From assembly GCA_025451535.1 (NCBI GenBank), contig JANWKE010000100.1:1-35070 (forward strand): a DNA stretch of 35,070 bases. The letters are read 5' to 3'. The DNA comes from Verrucomicrobiia bacterium (GTDB lineage: Bacteria > Verrucomicrobiota > Verrucomicrobiia > Limisphaerales > UBA11358). Shown here piece by piece: positions 23,956 to 32,692 of this stretch. Each line of letters opens with the position of its first letter. The stretch's first letter is position 1. The notes below the pieces were generated by a model. That model did no database searches and was not told the DNA's origin. It saw only the letters and a program-made list of their open reading frames with translations. Position numbers and translations under genes: made by a program.

Positions 23956-26900
23956 ATGAATTTTTGGCAACGTCTCACGGTCTGCGAAATCTTCCTGGTT
24001 TTGTTCGCCCTTCCGCACGCGGTTCCCGCGCAAACGCTGGCGCACCGTTACAGCCTGTTCAGCGAACCCAACGGCAGCACGATTGTTACCGATGTGGTCG
24101 CCTCCGCCAACGGCACACTCCAGGGCAGCGCGGCCATCACCGGCGGCCAACTGGTGTTGAATGGCGCGAGCGGCGCCTGTCTCAATCTGCCGTCGGGAAT
24201 CATCAACAGCAGCTACTCGGCGGTGACGATTGAAACGTGGGCCGGTTTCGGCGCGTTGCCGGTCAATTGTTTCTTTTGGGGCTTCGGCAACACCGATGGC
24301 AGCGGCGCCGGCGAGGATTACATTTTTTGCGCGCCCAAGGCAGGGCGCGTCGCCATCACCGGCTCAGATCCCGGCTACACCGGCGAACAAAATGCCAACA
24401 GCGGCGCGGACTGGAGTGGCTGGACCAACGTCCACATTGTGGCGATTTACAACCCGCCCGCCAATCAAGTCGTTCTTTACACCAACGGCTTTTTGGCGGC
24501 CGTCAACCGCAGTGCCACCACGCCGATTTCGGCGGTCAACGACGTGTACAGTTACCTCGGCCGGTCGCTTTACACGAGCGACCCGTACGCGCCGTTGAGC
24601 GTGAGTGAGTTTCGCATTTGGAATGGCGCCTTGAGCGCGCAACAGGTCGCGTTGGACGCCGCTTCCGGCCCGGCGCAAATCATCACCAATCCCGGCGCGC
24701 TGCTTTCGGTGGGGGTGACTGCCAACAGTCAGATGGCCGCCGGCGCTACCCAGCCAGCCGTGGTGACCGGCAATTTCGCAAACGTGACGAACGTGAATCT
24801 CATCACTTACGGGCAGGCGACACTGACATCGGACAACACCAACGTGTTCGCGGTTTCGTCTTCCGGCCTGGTAACCGCCTTTGCGCCGGGAACGGCAAAC
24901 CTCATCGGAACCTATGGCGGATTAACCGCCACGCAAAGCGTCACCGTTGCCGGTTTCGTGACAAATCAGTTTCAATTCGACTCCTTCGGTGACGGGTTTT
25001 GGGCTGTTATCAACCAGGGCAATAGCGAACCGCTCACCGCCAGTTTCAGCGGCGCCAGTCAGGAAATCTTCACCAACGGCGCAACCGACCAGCAGTTTGA
25101 AGTGCTTTACAATCTCCAGAACGGCACCTTCCGTCTGCGCCAGCATTCCAGTTGGTATTGCCTGGGGGCGTCGAACAACACGCCCGTGCCCGGTGGAGGG
25201 GCAACACTGACTTTCTTCTTCAGCAACAATCCCGCGCAACAATGGTATCTGGTGAGCGCCGGTGGTGGGTTTTACCGCATCTTCAACGCAGCCAGCAACC
25301 TTGTGTTGCAGACCGACAACGGAACCCCGGCCCATGTCTCATTGGTTCCGGCCTCGGGCAGTCCGTTTCAACTCTGGCAGTTCGTTTATCAAACGCATTT
25401 TCCAAAAAAAGGCAGCGCTGGTTACGAAGGTCAGCCCTACCAGGGCGAAATGCAGACTTATTGGGCGTATAACTATGACGACCATACCGCTGCGAGCGAA
25501 CCTTCTTATTTCGATTTTGTGCCAATGGTTTGGGGACCGTCTTGGGAGCCCGTGAGCGATTTGCAGGCGCGTGATCCCGGCTGGCTGACGCAATCACCGC
25601 CGGCGTATCTGCTGACGTTCAACGAGCCGGACAACAGCAGCCAGGCAAACATGAGCGTCAGCACTGCTATCAGCATGTGGCCGTCACTTCAAGCTTTGAA
25701 CGTGCCTTTGGTCGGTCCCGCAATGCAAAACACCGCGGACTCCTGGGAAAATAGTTTTTTTCAGGCCATCGCCACCAACGGCTACCGCGTGGACTATACC
25801 GCCGTGCATGAATATGTCCCGCCGAACGCCTCGTCGCTCATGAGCGTCCTGCAATCGGTCTATAACACCTATGGCCGCCCCGTCTGGCTGACGGAGTTTT
25901 CGCCGGTGGATTGGAGCGGCAACCAGGGGTGGACAGAAGACGACGACTACAATTTTCTGGCGGAATTTCTGTGGATGGCTGAAGGCCAGCAATGGTTCAA
26001 GCGTTATGCTATTTTTCCGTTCAGCGGTTCCAACCCAAACCCGCCTTACGTGAGCGTTACTGCCGGTTATCGCGGAAATTTCTTCCAATCCGATGGTGTT
26101 ACCCTCACGCCTTACGGCGAACTCTATGCGGCGTGGGGCGGCAACACCAATTTGCAGGCGCGCACAGCGTATTTCATCCACAACCTCGCCACGAGTTTCC
26201 GCTTAACCTCGACAAATTCTTCTTCCGCACCGGTGGCGCAGGACATTTATTGGCGCGACGCCTCGGCGCAATGGGCGTTGTTGCCGGCGCCGACGACCAA
26301 TCACTGGTACATCATTTCGCTCAACGACGGGCGGCGATTGAACGACTCGGTGGGCACGCTGGTGCTGTCGCCCGTGGGCACGACCGGGCGGGCGTTGGAA
26401 TGGATTTTCAATGGTCCGGACAGTTCGGGCTACTATTTCATTACCAATGCTGTTTGGGCGCATGCCATCAACGGTTCCGGCGCGCCGCCGGCCATCACGT
26501 TCGGCACGGTCAGTTCCACTACTCAAAACAACAACACTCGCTGGCGTCTGATCAAACCTTACCAGCCAGTGTCCATCGCGGCGCCCGTCGCGCCTGCCGC
26601 CTTGTCCGCCGCCGCCGGCAACCAGAGTGTCACGCTGAACTGGAGCGGCGGCGACCGCTTTTACAATGTCTATCGCGGCGCCGCTTCCGGCGGACCATAC
26701 ACGAAGCTCACCGCAAATGTCCTGACCAACACTACTGACATGGACATCGCGGTCACTAATGGCGTTCCTTATTTCTACGTTGTGACGGGGCTGAATATCC
26801 TGGGCGAGGAATCCGGCTACTCGCCGGAAGCCGCCGTGCGGCCGGTGTCCACCAACTCCGTCCCGCTTAACTTGAGTCTCAGCAGCAATACCCTCCAGTT

Positions 26901-27072
26901 CAACTGGCCCGCGGACCACACCGGCTGGGAATTGCAGATTCAGACAAACCCGCCTGAAGCCGGTTTGGGCACCAACTGGGTTTTGGTCCCTGATTCCACC
27001 GGCACAAATTGGATCGCCCTTCCAATTGATGGCAACAACGGCAGCGTTTTTTTTCGGTTGAGGTATCCGTGA
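23956..27072 (+). CDS. Secreted multi-module GH128-like glycoside hydrolase (putative beta-1,3-glucanase)
   Basis: The 1038-residue protein has a signal peptide (1-26), a LamG-like unit (27-245), an Ig-like unit (about 250-330), a ricin-like beta-trefoil (about 334-478, with QQWYLV and FQLWQF), a catalytic region (about 480-720), a second ricin-like region (about 735-870, with NTRWRLI), a fibronectin-III-like domain (about 873-965) and the FFRL C-terminal domain (968-1038). The catalytic core fits the GH128 family: YLLTFNEPDNSSQANMS with Glu557, DYTAVHEYVPP and PVWLTEFSPVDWSG with Glu647. GH128 members act on beta-1,3-glucans such as laminarin or curdlan; substrate is inferred from the family. 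It follows the GH51 gene by 29 bp and precedes the GH2 gene by 49 bp, so co-transcription is likely. Confidence 0.85.
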   Translation: MNFWQRLTVCEIFLVLFALPHAVPAQTLAHRYSLFSEPNGSTIVTDVVASANGTLQGSAAITGGQLVLNGASGACLNLPSGIINSSYSAVTIETWAGFGALPVNCFFWGFGNTDGSGAGEDYIFCAPKAGRVAITGSDPGYTGEQNANSGADWSGWTNVHIVAIYNPPANQVVLYTNGFLAAVNRSATTPISAVNDVYSYLGRSLYTSDPYAPLSVSEFRIWNGALSAQQVALDAASGPAQIITNPGALLSVGVTANSQMAAGATQPAVVTGNFANVTNVNLITYGQATLTSDNTNVFAVSSSGLVTAFAPGTANLIGTYGGLTATQSVTVAGFVTNQFQFDSFGDGFWAVINQGNSEPLTASFSGASQEIFTNGATDQQFEVLYNLQNGTFRLRQHSSWYCLGASNNTPVPGGGATLTFFFSNNPAQQWYLVSAGGGFYRIFNAASNLVLQTDNGTPAHVSLVPASGSPFQLWQFVYQTHFPKKGSAGYEGQPYQGEMQTYWAYNYDDHTAASEPSYFDFVPMVWGPSWEPVSDLQARDPGWLTQSPPAYLLTFNEPDNSSQANMSVSTAISMWPSLQALNVPLVGPAMQNTADSWENSFFQAIATNGYRVDYTAVHEYVPPNASSLMSVLQSVYNTYGRPVWLTEFSPVDWSGNQGWTEDDDYNFLAEFLWMAEGQQWFKRYAIFPFSGSNPNPPYVSVTAGYRGNFFQSDGVTLTPYGELYAAWGGNTNLQARTAYFIHNLATSFRLTSTNSSSAPVAQDIYWRDASAQWALLPAPTTNHWYIISLNDGRRLNDSVGTLVLSPVGTTGRALEWIFNGPDSSGYYFITNAVWAHAINGSGAPPAITFGTVSSTTQNNNTRWRLIKPYQPVSIAAPVAPAALSAAAGNQSVTLNWSGGDRFYNVYRGAASGGPYTKLTANVLTNTTDMDIAVTNGVPYFYVVTGLNILGEESGYSPEAAVRPVSTNSVPLNLSLSSNTLQFNWPADHTGWELQIQTNPPEAGLGTNWVLVPDSTGTNWIALPIDGNNGSVFFRLRYP

Positions 27073-27121
27073 ATTTATTTGAGGCTGATTGAACCGGCTT
27101 GAAACTCTTCCGTCCCGAACC

Positions 27122-29533
27122 ATGAACGTGCTTAAACTTATCTTTGCTTTGTTGTTGGTCGGCGGGACCGCTCCGGCCGCGAATTCACCCAGGCTGCGAC
27201 AGAATTTTGATTTTGACTGGCGTTTCCAGCTCGGGGATGCGACAGAAGCGTACGCGCAAAATGTTCCCGAGAAGGGCTGGCGCGTGGTGCAGGTGCCGCA
27301 TGACTACAGCCGCGAGGGCGACTTCTCTGAAACCAATGACAGTTGCACCGCGTTTTTGCCCGCCGGCATCGGCTGGTATCGCAAAACGTTTGTGGTTCCT
27401 TCTGACTGGAGCAACCGGCTCGTCAGCATTCAATTCGACGGCGTTTCGGAAACAAGCAAGGTCTGGGTCAATGGCCATTCCCTTGGCGAACGGCCTTATG
27501 CCTATTCGACCTTTGCTTACGATCTGACACCCTGGTTGCATTTCGGCGACACCAATGTCATTGCCGTCCGTTGCGACCGGGACCGCGACGACTCCCGCTG
27601 GTATCCCGGTTCGGGGATTGACCGGCACGTCTGGCTGATCATCACCGCCCAAACCCACGTCGCGCGCTACGGAATTTATATCACCACCCCCGAAGTCACG
27701 GCGCGGCAGGCACGGGTGAAAATAGAGACGCGGGTTCGCAACGAAAGCAATCAAGGATGCAACATCCATTTAATCACGGACATTTTCGACCCGAATGGCA
27801 AAAAGATTCTGACCCTGGACCACCCGGACGAGATTGACGCCAACGGAACGGGCAAATTTACGCAGGCCGCCGAAATCGCTTCACCGGAACTCTGGTCGCC
27901 CGATGCGCCTTCGCTATACACCGCCGTTACGGAAATTCGGGACGCCGATAAGGTCGTGGATCGGCTGGAAACAAAATTCGGCATCCGCTCTGTCCGCTTT
28001 GATGCCCAACGCGGTTTCCTCCTGAACGGCCAACCATTCAAAATCAAGGGCGTCTGCCTGCACGACGACGCCGGCGCACTGGGAACCGCCGTGCCGGACC
28101 AGGTCCTCGAACGCCGTCTGCGCTTGCTCAAGGGCATCGGCTGCATTGCCATTCGTTGCTCGCACAATCCGAAGGCGCCGGAATTTTACGACCTTTGTGA
28201 CCGGCTCGGCCTGCTGGTCATGGATGAAGCCTTCGATGAATGGACGGGTGAGAAAAGCAAGTGGATTCACGGCTGGAACGTTGGCGCGCCGTCGCATCAT
28301 CCGGGTTACCCAGCATTTTTCGAAGAATGGGCCGACCGCGACTTGCGCGACATGGTTCACCGCGATCGCAATCATCCCTCCGTCATCTTGTGGAGCATTG
28401 GCAACGAAATTGATTATCCGGGTGATCCCTTCAGCTATACGACGGACAAGAATTATGATCCCAACAAACCTTCCGCCACCACCCTCGTTCCCGTTGCCCG
28501 GCGCCTGATCGCCGACGTACGCGAATGCGACGACACGCGGCCCGTCACGTCCGCGCTGGCCAATCTGTCCGCCTCCGACGCCACCGGTTTGGCCGGACTG
28601 CTCGACGTTGTCGGTGTCAATTATCAGTTTGACCGGTTCCTCAACGAGCTGGCGAGTTATCCCGACCGCAAAGTTTTCTTCAGTGAAACCGGTTTCGGAG
28701 TGGATTACGCCGACCTGTGTGCGACGAACCCGCGCGTGGCCGGTCAATTTCTGTGGGTGGGATTTGATTATCTCGGCGAGGCGAAAAATTGGCCGGCACG
28801 CGGTTGGGACGACGGACTGTTCGACACCTGCGGATTTGAGAAACCGCGCGCGTACTTCCGCCAGTCGCTCTGGTCGGAAACGCCGATGGCTTACATCGGC
28901 GTCCGTTCGCGGGCGGCCGATCACGGCGCCAAAAGCTGGCAAGGCGATTTTGGCTGGCAACCGATGAGGAACGATTGGAATTGGGCGGATGACCCGCGCC
29001 CGGCACTTCCGGTGGAGGTGTACTCCAACTGCAAAACCGTCGAACTGTTTTTGAACGGCAAGTCACTGGGACAGAAAACACTGGCCGACGCGCCGGACCG
29101 CATCCGCCGCTGGCGGGTGCATTTCGAACCCGGCGAGTTGAAAGCCGTCGGCACCGGCTCGGGAAAAGAGGTTGTTTACCGGCTGGTCACGGCGGGCAAG
29201 CCGGCGCGACTGGATTTGATTCCTGATCACGTGCGGCTGGCGGCCGACGGCGAGCAGGTTGCCCGGATCGAAATCCGTCCGGTGGACGCGAAAGGCTTTC
29301 TCGTTCCCAACGAAGACGCGGTTTGTTCGGTCGAGGTGGTCGGCGCGGGACGACTGTTGGCCTTGGACAACGGGAACCAGGAGGACATGACGCCGTTGAC
29401 CGCACATCAGCGCAAGTTGCACAATGGCCGTGCGCTGGTCATCGTGCAAAGCGGGCGACGAAGCGGTCCCATTTTCGTGAAAGTCACCGCGTCCGGCCTG
29501 CCCGAAGCGGAATTAAAATTACAGGCGGATTGA
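27122..29533 (+). CDS. Secreted GH2 glycoside hydrolase (beta-galactosidase-like)
   Basis: The ATG at 27122 is chosen because it opens a signal peptide (about 1-21, MNVLKLIFALLLVGG); an ATG at 27089 would add 11 polar residues. The protein has 803 residues. The N-terminal sugar-binding domain shows VPHDYSREGDF, GIGWYRKTFVV and RWYPGSGIDRHVWL. An Ig-like domain follows, then the TIM barrel with KIKGVCLHDDAGALG, RCSHNPKAPEFYDLCDRLG, WSIGNEID with acid/base Glu429 and VFFSETGFG with nucleophile Glu522. The C-terminal part (about 620-803) resembles the extra beta-domains of Bacteroides-type GH2 enzymes (VEVYSNCKTVELFLNGKSLG). The activity may be beta-galactosidase, or another exo-activity of GH2, on side chains of the polymer cut by the GH51 and GH128 enzymes. 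Confidence 0.92.
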   Translation: MNVLKLIFALLLVGGTAPAANSPRLRQNFDFDWRFQLGDATEAYAQNVPEKGWRVVQVPHDYSREGDFSETNDSCTAFLPAGIGWYRKTFVVPSDWSNRLVSIQFDGVSETSKVWVNGHSLGERPYAYSTFAYDLTPWLHFGDTNVIAVRCDRDRDDSRWYPGSGIDRHVWLIITAQTHVARYGIYITTPEVTARQARVKIETRVRNESNQGCNIHLITDIFDPNGKKILTLDHPDEIDANGTGKFTQAAEIASPELWSPDAPSLYTAVTEIRDADKVVDRLETKFGIRSVRFDAQRGFLLNGQPFKIKGVCLHDDAGALGTAVPDQVLERRLRLLKGIGCIAIRCSHNPKAPEFYDLCDRLGLLVMDEAFDEWTGEKSKWIHGWNVGAPSHHPGYPAFFEEWADRDLRDMVHRDRNHPSVILWSIGNEIDYPGDPFSYTTDKNYDPNKPSATTLVPVARRLIADVRECDDTRPVTSALANLSASDATGLAGLLDVVGVNYQFDRFLNELASYPDRKVFFSETGFGVDYADLCATNPRVAGQFLWVGFDYLGEAKNWPARGWDDGLFDTCGFEKPRAYFRQSLWSETPMAYIGVRSRAADHGAKSWQGDFGWQPMRNDWNWADDPRPALPVEVYSNCKTVELFLNGKSLGQKTLADAPDRIRRWRVHFEPGELKAVGTGSGKEVVYRLVTAGKPARLDLIPDHVRLAADGEQVARIEIRPVDAKGFLVPNEDAVCSVEVVGAGRLLALDNGNQEDMTPLTAHQRKLHNGRALVIVQSGRRSGPIFVKVTASGLPEAELKLQAD

Positions 29534-29667
29534 TGGACGCTATGACCTGCAGAAAGATCCCGAAGAACTCAATTATCTTTATGGGAAACCTTGAAATACT
29601 TCGCCGCAACGAAATGTCCCGCTTCATGGAGTGCGGCCCGGAGCTTGGCTTGCGCTTGCTTATCTAA
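29532..29667 (+). pseudogene. Probable remnant of a sulfatase C-terminus
   Basis: Overlapping the GH2 stop, one frame reads IDGRYDLQKDPEELNYLYGK and then hits a stop at 29592. The pattern YDLxxDPxELxNL is the hallmark of the C-terminal end of formylglycine-type sulfatases. After a one-base shift the sequence continues as GNLEILRRNEMSRFM, which also fits a sulfatase tail. The catalytic part is absent. Fusion of the fragment directly to the end of the GH2 gene suggests a deletion that removed the rest. Chance similarity is possible because only about 30 residues remain. Confidence 0.5.
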
Positions 29668-29853
29668 TTTCACAGGTTCGGCTTTCGGTTTGCGGCTCAC
29701 AATAGACCTCTAAACCGGGCCGAAAAGAGCGTCAAAACATTTTGAACAATTGTGAATAGTTGTGGCAGGTTAGATACAGTCCACAGACATTTTTCCCGCG
29801 TTTTGCATGATTGAGGCGCGAAAACACGCGATTTCTCAAGCAAACCTTGGGAA
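29668..29853. other. Non-coding stretch before the tRNA
   Basis: This AT-richer spacer carries no gene or clear terminator. Together with the preceding remnant it forms about 320 bp between the GH2 gene and the tRNA. Confidence 0.5.
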
Positions 29854-29946
29854 TGGCGGAGAGAGGGGGATTCGAACCCCCGATACGGCTTTTGACCGTA
29901 TAACGGTTTAGCAAACCGCCGCCTTCAGCCACTCGGCCATCTCTCC
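29854..29946 (-). tRNA. tRNA-Ser (anticodon GCU)
   Basis: The minus strand folds as a serine tRNA of 93 nt including an encoded CCA. The acceptor stem is GGAGAGA with TCTCTCC, followed by discriminator G and CCA (29854-29856). The D arm holds GCCGAGTGGCTGAAGGC. The anticodon loop TTTGCTAAA gives GCU, which reads AGC and AGU codons. A long variable arm TACGG/CCGTA, typical of class II tRNAs, precedes the T arm GGGGGTTCGAATCCCCC. Confidence 0.97.
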
Positions 29947-30307
29947 CACCTTTGTTCGATTGCTGATTTTGTTCCGCTGGTTGGCGAAGTTCCGTGAGCT
30001 GACCTCAACGGAATCCAACAAAATCACTTTTCAAAGTCTGGCCGAAGGTCGGTTCTGGTGTCAAGAACGGACGCGTCCAGCCAACGTGGTGCGGTCCTTT
30101 CCTCATCAACCACTGGATCAATCCGGGACAGCGCTGCCTGCACCAGGTCCGCCTCCAATGCCAGGTCCTGTTCCCTGTGGCCCGCGTCGCAACGCTTCCC
30201 GCGGCAAAGTCAGGGTGCCCGGTTGCCAACATCCCCTGCTCAGACCACTTCTTGCGCGATTTCAAGCTTGCGTTTTCGAGGTTCACACGAAAGATTGCTG
30301 GTTCATT
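29947..30307. other. Gap between tRNA-Ser and the TPR gene
   Basis: About 360 bp are open in the frame of the downstream gene but lack any signal peptide or domain, so I treat them as non-coding. I see no RNA gene or terminator there. Confidence 0.5.
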
Positions 30308-31012
30308 ATGCAATCGCAAGACACCGCAACCCTTTATTTTTTCAAAGCCTGGTCGTGGGCTGAAAGCAACGCCAAACGCATTGCCGTCGGCGCCGCCATC
30401 GCCGCCATCGCCGCCGTTTTGATTTGCTACTATTTCTGGCAGCAGAATCAGACTGAAATCACCGCCGGCGAGTCGCTGACGCAGTTGGTCGTTTCCACTC
30501 CGCCCAATTCCGATCCCGGCCAGCTGGCCACCGGCTATTTAAAAATTGCCGCCGATTATCCCGGCAGCCAGGCCGGGGACCGGGCACTGATCCTGGGTGC
30601 GGCCACGCTGTTCACGAATGGCCAATACGCCCAGGCACAGGCACAGTTCCAGAAATATCTCGACACCCGGCCGGGCGGCGCTTTTTCCGCACAAGCCGCG
30701 CTCGGCGTGGCCACCAGTCTTGATGCTCAAGGTAAAACCGATCCGGCCGCCCAGGCTTATCAGCGGGTCATCAGCGCTTTTCCAGATGCCAATGTGGTGG
30801 ATGCCGCAAAATTTGGCCTGGCGAAAATAGATGAGCAGCGGGGCAAGGTAATGGACGCGGAAAAATTCTACCAGGACGTTGCCCGGGATAATCCCAATAA
30901 TCTCCTGGGTTCGGAAGCGGCGTTTCGGGCCATGCAGCTGAGGGCAAAATCGCCGACGACCGCGCCGCCGGGTACTTCGCCGACTTCCTTCAATCTGAGC
31001 ACCCAACCATGA
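30308..31012 (+). CDS. Membrane-anchored TPR protein (YfgM/BamD-like repeats)
   Basis: The ATG at 30308 is chosen because it opens a short cytoplasmic segment followed by one transmembrane helix (about 24-46, RIAVGAAIAAIAAVLICYYF); the protein then has 234 residues. The rest is helical with tetratricopeptide spacing: AGDRALILGAATLFTNGQYAQAQAQFQKYL, AALGVATSLDAQGKTDPAAQAYQRVI and AKFGLAKIDEQRGKVMDAEKFYQDV. The tail is Pro/Thr-rich. The plan matches the YfgM family of periplasmic chaperone-like anchors. Its stop overlaps the start of the UDP-glucose dehydrogenase gene (ATGA), so the two are translationally coupled; a functional link to envelope or exopolysaccharide synthesis is only inferred. 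Confidence 0.85.
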   Translation: MQSQDTATLYFFKAWSWAESNAKRIAVGAAIAAIAAVLICYYFWQQNQTEITAGESLTQLVVSTPPNSDPGQLATGYLKIAADYPGSQAGDRALILGAATLFTNGQYAQAQAQFQKYLDTRPGGAFSAQAALGVATSLDAQGKTDPAAQAYQRVISAFPDANVVDAAKFGLAKIDEQRGKVMDAEKFYQDVARDNPNNLLGSEAAFRAMQLRAKSPTTAPPGTSPTSFNLSTQP

Positions 31013-32298
31013 AATTATCGATTATTGGCACCGGCTACGTCGGGTTGGTGACCGGTGCCTGCCTGGCTGAAGTCGGCCATGAGGTCGTGTGCGTGGACAA
31101 CGACGCGGCCAAGATCAAACTTCTCACCTCAGGCGGCATCCCCATCTATGAGCCGGGTCTGGAGGAGCTCGTAAAAAAAAACGCGGCCGCCGGGCGACTC
31201 TCCTTCACCACCAGCACCGCCGAGGGTGTTCAAAAATCCGATGTCATATTTATCGCGGTACCGACGCCACCGCAGCCGGATGGTTCCGTGGATTCGAGCT
31301 TTATCGAAAAGGTGGCACGCGACATCGCCGCGGCCCTGACCGACTACAAAATCATTGTGGACAAAAGCACCGTCCCGGTCAAAACCGGCGAGAAGGTGGC
31401 CGAAACCATCAAACGGTATTGCCCGGCCACGGCGGACTTTGAGGTGGTAAGCAACCCGGAGTTCCGGCGGGAAGGTTTTGCCGTGGGCGATTTGCTGAAG
31501 CCCGACCGCATTGTCATCGGCACGCGCTCACCGCGGCCGATTGAGGCGATGAAGAAGGTTTACGCGCCCTTTCATGCGCCGATGGTCGTGACGGACATCA
31601 ATTCGGCCGAGCTCATCAAGCATGCCTCCAATTCATTTCTGGCGCTGAAAATTTCCTATATCAACGCCATCGCCACCATTTGCGAAATTACAGGCGCAAA
31701 TGTGCAGGAGGTTGCCGCGGGCATGGGCCTGGATGAACGGATCGGCCGGCGGTTTCTCAACGCGGGCATCGGCTTTGGCGGCAGCTGCTTTCCCAAAGAC
31801 TTGAGCGCGTTCATCAAAATCGCCGAGGAGATCGGGTACGACTTCCGTTTGCTCAAGGAAGTGCAGCACATTAATGCGGGACAGATGGACCGCTTTGTGA
31901 AGAAAATCACCGACACCCTTTGGGTGCTCAAAGACAAAAAAATCGGCGTGCTCGGGCTCGCCTTCAAACAAAACACCGATGACATACGCATGTCGCCGGC
32001 GATCGAGCTTTGCCAGCGCCTGCAAAAGGAAGGCGCCCTGTTACGGGTCCACGACCCCAAAGCCATGAACAAGGCCAGGGCGATTTTAAAAGATGTGACG
32101 TACGTGGAGGACATGAACACCGTGACCGAGGGTTGCGACGCGCTGGTCGTGGCCACCGAATGGGACGAGTTCAAGCAGCTTGACCTCGAGCGCGCGCGCA
32201 AATCGCTGTCACATCCCATCATGTTTGATGGCCGTAATCTCTTTGACCACGCCGAGATGGAACGCCTGGGGTGGGTTTATAAAAGTGTCGGACGCTAA
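31009..32298 (+). CDS. ugd: UDP-glucose 6-dehydrogenase
   Basis: The 429-residue protein oxidises UDP-glucose to UDP-glucuronate with two NAD+, feeding exopolysaccharide, pectin-like or LPS sugars. The N-terminal Rossmann motif is GTGYVGLVTGACLAEVGHEV. The central domain has NPEFRREGFAVGDLLKPDRI and GFGGSCFPKDLSAF with catalytic Cys260. The C-terminal domain has GVLGLAFKQNTDDIRMSP, VHDPKA and the final FDGRN. Length and residues are those of a standard, active family member. It overlaps the TPR gene by four bases and the Nudix gene by 14. Confidence 0.97.
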   Translation: MKLSIIGTGYVGLVTGACLAEVGHEVVCVDNDAAKIKLLTSGGIPIYEPGLEELVKKNAAAGRLSFTTSTAEGVQKSDVIFIAVPTPPQPDGSVDSSFIEKVARDIAAALTDYKIIVDKSTVPVKTGEKVAETIKRYCPATADFEVVSNPEFRREGFAVGDLLKPDRIVIGTRSPRPIEAMKKVYAPFHAPMVVTDINSAELIKHASNSFLALKISYINAIATICEITGANVQEVAAGMGLDERIGRRFLNAGIGFGGSCFPKDLSAFIKIAEEIGYDFRLLKEVQHINAGQMDRFVKKITDTLWVLKDKKIGVLGLAFKQNTDDIRMSPAIELCQRLQKEGALLRVHDPKAMNKARAILKDVTYVEDMNTVTEGCDALVVATEWDEFKQLDLERARKSLSHPIMFDGRNLFDHAEMERLGWVYKSVGR

Positions 32299-32692
32299 AA
32301 AACCTGTCGACGTGGCGGCCGCGCTGCTTTTTCGACGGGGCAAGCTTCTTATCGCCCGGCGCCCGGCAGACTCTCATTTAGGCGGCCTTTGGGAATTTCC
32401 CGGTGGCAAACGGGAACCGGACGAAACCTTCGAGCAATGCCTCGCCCGTGAAGTACGCGAAGAACTGGGTGTGAAGATCTCGGTTGGCGAACTGTTTGAA
32501 ACCGTCTCGCATCGTTACGTGGAAAAGAGTGTGCGGCTGAAATTCTTCGTCTGCCGCCTGCTTGACGGCGAGCCGCGGCCAGTGGCCTGTGCGGCCGTAC
32601 GCTGGATCGGCAAAACCGAACTGGAGGATTTCGAATTTCCCGCCGCCGACGCACGTTTGCTGAGGAAATTGCGCGCTTACAATTTTCCGTAG
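32285..32692 (+). CDS. Nudix hydrolase (MutT-like)
   Basis: The GTG at 32285 is preferred as start, giving 135 residues that begin just ahead of the first beta strand (VDVAAALLFRRGKLLIARR). Earlier in-frame starts lie deep inside the dehydrogenase gene. The Nudix box is perfect: G-x5-E-x7-REVREELGV in GGKREPDETFEQCLAREV followed by REELGV. The pattern LGGLWEFPGGKxEPxE is that of MutT-type 8-oxo-dGTP diphosphatases, so nucleotide-pool cleaning is likely. The 3' end overlaps the convergent NDK-like gene by 16 bp. Confidence 0.9.
   Translation: MSDAKKPVDVAAALLFRRGKLLIARRPADSHLGGLWEFPGGKREPDETFEQCLAREVREELGVKISVGELFETVSHRYVEKSVRLKFFVCRLLDGEPRPVACAAVRWIGKTELEDFEFPAADARLLRKLRAYNFP

Noticed and set aside
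29732-29932. 66-codon minus-strand frame that overlaps the tRNA
   Set aside because: Most of it is the tRNA-Ser sequence and its flank, so it is not a gene.
29960-30307. N-terminal extension of the TPR protein by 116 codons
   Set aside because: The extension has no domain, is unlike a signal peptide, and would place an internal transmembrane helix after an unrelated Pro/Arg-rich stretch. The ATG at 30308 gives a normal family member.
32180-32284. Earlier ATG start for the Nudix hydrolase
   Set aside because: The extra residues lie entirely inside the dehydrogenase gene and do not belong to the Nudix fold.
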